Below are positions 3,989 through 6,119 of a DNA stretch of 6,119 bases, one piece after another. A program made the position numbers and the translations under genes. A model generated the notes under the pieces. It ran no database searches, was not told the DNA's origin, and saw only the letters and a program-made list of their open reading frames with translations. The DNA is from CAZNMF01 sp964573795 (GTDB lineage: Bacteria > Acidobacteriota > Vicinamibacteria > Vicinamibacterales > SCN-69-37). Location: assembly GCA_964573795.1 (NCBI GenBank), contig CAZNMF010000387.1, positions 1 through 6,119 of the forward strand, in the 5' to 3' direction. Position 1 is the first letter of the stretch. Every line of letters begins with the position of its first letter.

Positions 3989-6119
3989 TCAGTTCATCTG
4001 CAGCGAGATCAGCTTCGACACGCCCGGCTCCTCCATCGTGACGCCGTAGAGACGATCGGCAATCTCCATCGTCTTGCGATTGTGCGTAATGAGGATGAAC
4101 TGCGTGTGCTCCTGCATGCCCTGCAGCATCTCGATGAACCGGCCGATGTTCGCGTCGTCGAGTGGCGCGTCGATCTCGTCGAGCAGGCAGAACGGGCTCG
4201 GACGATGCTTGAAGACGGCGAACATGAGGGCCATGGCGGTCAGCGCCTTTTCGCCGCCGGAGAGCAGCTGGACGTTCTGCAGCCGCTTGCCCGGCGGCTG
4301 CGCGATGATGTCGATGCCGCTCTCCTCGTCGTTCTCCTGATCGATCAGCACGAGCCCTGCGCGGCCGCCGCCGAACAGCGTCGTGAACGTCTGCTCGAAG
4401 TGCGCGTTGATCGACGCGAACGCCTCGGCGAACCGCTCGCGCGTCGTCTTGTCGATCTTCTTGATGGCCTCGCCGGTCTGCGCGATCGAATCGAGCAGGT
4501 CCGCGCGCTGCGTCGTCAGGAAGGCGTGACGCGTCTCGAGCTCGTCGAACTGCTCGATCGCCATCATGTTGACCGGCCCGAGCTTCTCGATCTTCCGGCG
4601 GAGCACGGCGATGATCGCGTCGGGATCGACGTCGGCGGGCGTTGACGCCGCCGCGCGATCGGCGGCGGCTGGAACCGCGCTCTCCGCGCCGCTCGCCTCC
4701 GGCGTCTCCTCGCCGTCCTCTTCGTCACCTTGGACCGGCCCGGTCTCCACCGCGGCCACGAGCGCGCCATCGGCCTGCATCTGCCGCACGGCCGCGGCGA
4801 CCTCGTCCAACGTCGATCCGACGGCTTCGACGCACGCGGCCGCGAGATGATCGAGATCGGCCGTGGCGCGCGCGCGGGCGACGTCGGCCTGCGACACCTC
4901 GCCGCGCACGTCGTCGAGGACGTGACGGGCGCCGCGAATCGCCTGCTCGCGGCCGGAGAACTCCTGCCGCAGCCCGGCGAGCCGCTCATCGACGTCTCGG
5001 ATCGCCGCCTTCAGATCGTCCAGCGTCCGCACGTCGCCGTCGAGGGCGGTCTGCGTCTCGGCAATCGACGTCCGCAGCGCCGCGCGGCGCGTCTCCGTCC
5101 GTTCGATATCGGCGCGACGTCCGACGATGCGCGCGTCGAGCTCACGCGCGGCGTCTTCGAGGCGCGCGAGCTCGGCGTCGAGGCCCGAGGCGCGCTCGAC
5201 GAGCGTCGCCTGTTCCGTCCGGCTCTCGGTCACGAGCCGCATCGCCGCTTCGCCGGCCTCGCGTGCGCCCTGCAGACGGCCGAGCACGGCGCCGAGCGTC
5301 TCTTCGGCCTCGCGCATGGCGAGTTGATGCGCGCTGATCGCCGCGATCGACTCCTCGCGCCGGCGTTCCGCCGCGTCGTGCTCGGCATCGGCGCGCGCGC
5401 GCTCGGTGGCGACCATCTCCTGGCGGCGCGAGACGCGGCCGTGCTCGTCTGCCGCGCGCTGCGCCTGCGCGTCGAGGCCGACGATCGTCTTCTCGTGCGC
5501 GTGCAGATCGGCCGCCAGCCCGGCGACGCGCGCCTGCGCGTCGCCGATCTGCGCGTCGCGCTCCGCCAGCGCGGCGCCGAGCGCCTTCACCTCGTCGCCC
5601 GCCGCCGCGACCTCGTCGCGCAGTGACGCGATCTCCGCGCGCGTCTCGAGGATGCCGCGCGCGTCCTGCCGCGATCCGCCCTCGATCACGCCGGCGCCGT
5701 GGAACACGTCGCCGGCGAGCGTCGCCACCGGCACGCCGGACGTCCGCGCCAGCGCGCGCGCCTGCTCGAACGTCTCGACGATCAACGCCGGCCCGAGCAG
5801 TTGCGCGACGCTCGTGGCGTGCGCGCCCGTCGCGCGCACGACGCTCGACAGCGCCCGGGCGTCGGCCGGCGCGCCGGCGAGATCGCCGCCCGCCGCTCGC
5901 CCACCGGCGTCCGCGCCCGGCTCGACGACGAGAAAGCCGCAGCGGCCGGCGTTGCGCTCGCCTACCAACGCCAGCGCCGCCGTCACGTCTTCGGCGCGAC
6001 GCACGAGCACGTACTGCAGCCGATCGCCGAGCAGCGCATCGACGGCGCGCTCGTACGAGCGCTCGACCTCCAGATGATCGGCGACGGCGCCGAAAGACTC
6101 GACGCGGCCGCCGGGCTCG
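3989..6119 (-). CDS. smc: Chromosome partition protein SMC, C-terminal part (5' end outside window)
   Basis: This is the SMC ATPase, core of the condensin-like complex that compacts and segregates the chromosome. The frame stays open to the right edge (first full codon at 6118), and GTG 6010 is internal. The visible 709 residues begin inside the hinge (SYERAVDALLGDRLQYVLV, ending near FHGAGVIEGG at 5707-5680), so the Walker A lobe and first coiled coil are missing. The second coiled coil, rich in Ala, Arg and Glu, runs roughly from 5660 to 4750. The C-terminal ATPase lobe carries KLGPVNMMAIEQF, the ABC signature LLSGGEKALTAMAL (about 4267-4226), Walker B CLLDEIDAPLDDAN, and the switch His of ITHNR. 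The stop is TGA at 3991-3989. Between coil and ATPase lobe is an acidic, Ala/Pro-rich linker (4744-4628). GC is very high: 77% in one counted 60-base line. Identity is secure; no ScpA or ScpB gene lies within the window. Confidence 0.96.
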   Translation of the reverse strand, partial: EPGGRVESFGAVADHLEVERSYERAVDALLGDRLQYVLVRRAEDVTAALALVGERNAGRCGFLVVEPGADAGGRAAGGDLAGAPADARALSSVVRATGAHATSVAQLLGPALIVETFEQARALARTSGVPVATLAGDVFHGAGVIEGGSRQDARGILETRAEIASLRDEVAAAGDEVKALGAALAERDAQIGDAQARVAGLAADLHAHEKTIVGLDAQAQRAADEHGRVSRRQEMVATERARADAEHDAAERRREESIAAISAHQLAMREAEETLGAVLGRLQGAREAGEAAMRLVTESRTEQATLVERASGLDAELARLEDAARELDARIVGRRADIERTETRRAALRTSIAETQTALDGDVRTLDDLKAAIRDVDERLAGLRQEFSGREQAIRGARHVLDDVRGEVSQADVARARATADLDHLAAACVEAVGSTLDEVAAAVRQMQADGALVAAVETGPVQGDEEDGEETPEASGAESAVPAAADRAAASTPADVDPDAIIAVLRRKIEKLGPVNMMAIEQFDELETRHAFLTTQRADLLDSIAQTGEAIKKIDKTTRERFAEAFASINAHFEQTFTTLFGGGRAGLVLIDQENDEESGIDIIAQPPGKRLQNVQLLSGGEKALTAMALMFAVFKHRPSPFCLLDEIDAPLDDANIGRFIEMLQGMQEHTQFILITHNRKTMEIADRLYGVTMEEPGVSKLISLQMN

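Noticed and set aside
4730..5626. 298-residue + strand frame opposite smc
   Set aside because: It is the antisense shadow of the coiled-coil region, and the minus strand encodes clear SMC motifs in one continuous frame.

Overview
The window is GC-rich bacterial chromosome. It holds four protein genes with familiar architecture and one small transposase gene embedded in palindromic repeats. The gene content (pnp, a CuA-like cupredoxin, a membrane M48 protease and smc), the GC-rich codon use and the two GTAG-type palindromic repeat families suggest an Acidobacteriota-like genome, perhaps the Vicinamibacteria. That placement is inference from pattern and I could not test it.

Layout on the + strand: the C-terminal half of polynucleotide phosphorylase (pnp, 2-904, entering from the left edge) is followed by a strong GC hairpin (933-958). 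Next is a small membrane-anchored cupredoxin-like protein (1012-1596) with a strong AGGAGG ribosome binding site. From about 1432 to 2712 the sequence is dominated by a REP/RAYT module. Five hairpins of the type GCCGGGTCTNNAGACCCGGC lie here, most with GTAG next to the stem. They surround a single-domain Y1 (HUH) transposase of the RAYT group (1784-2284). Two hairpin pairs form composite units (1432-1627 and 2274-2712). These units are identical where they align and differ only by exactly 243 bases, which correspond to three degenerate tandem units in the second copy.

On the - strand: a membrane-embedded M48 metalloprotease (3818-2691) converges on the RAYT gene. The C-terminal part of the chromosome-partition ATPase SMC (6119-3989, N-terminus beyond the right edge) lies upstream of it. 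The 170 bases between smc and the protease hold a second, unrelated GTAG-type inverted repeat pair and a GTAGCCC-type tandem repeat that touches the protease start codon.

The most notable theme is that the repeats have become part of the genes. The RAYT gene and the M48 gene both end Arg-Arg-Val-stop, with the TAA supplied by the same hairpin, read from opposite strands. The cupredoxin gene reads through a whole composite unit and stops at the TAG of a GTAG motif. pnp, smc and the protease are housekeeping or envelope-maintenance functions with no evident joint pathway. The RAYT with its REP hairpins is the only plausible interacting system in the window.
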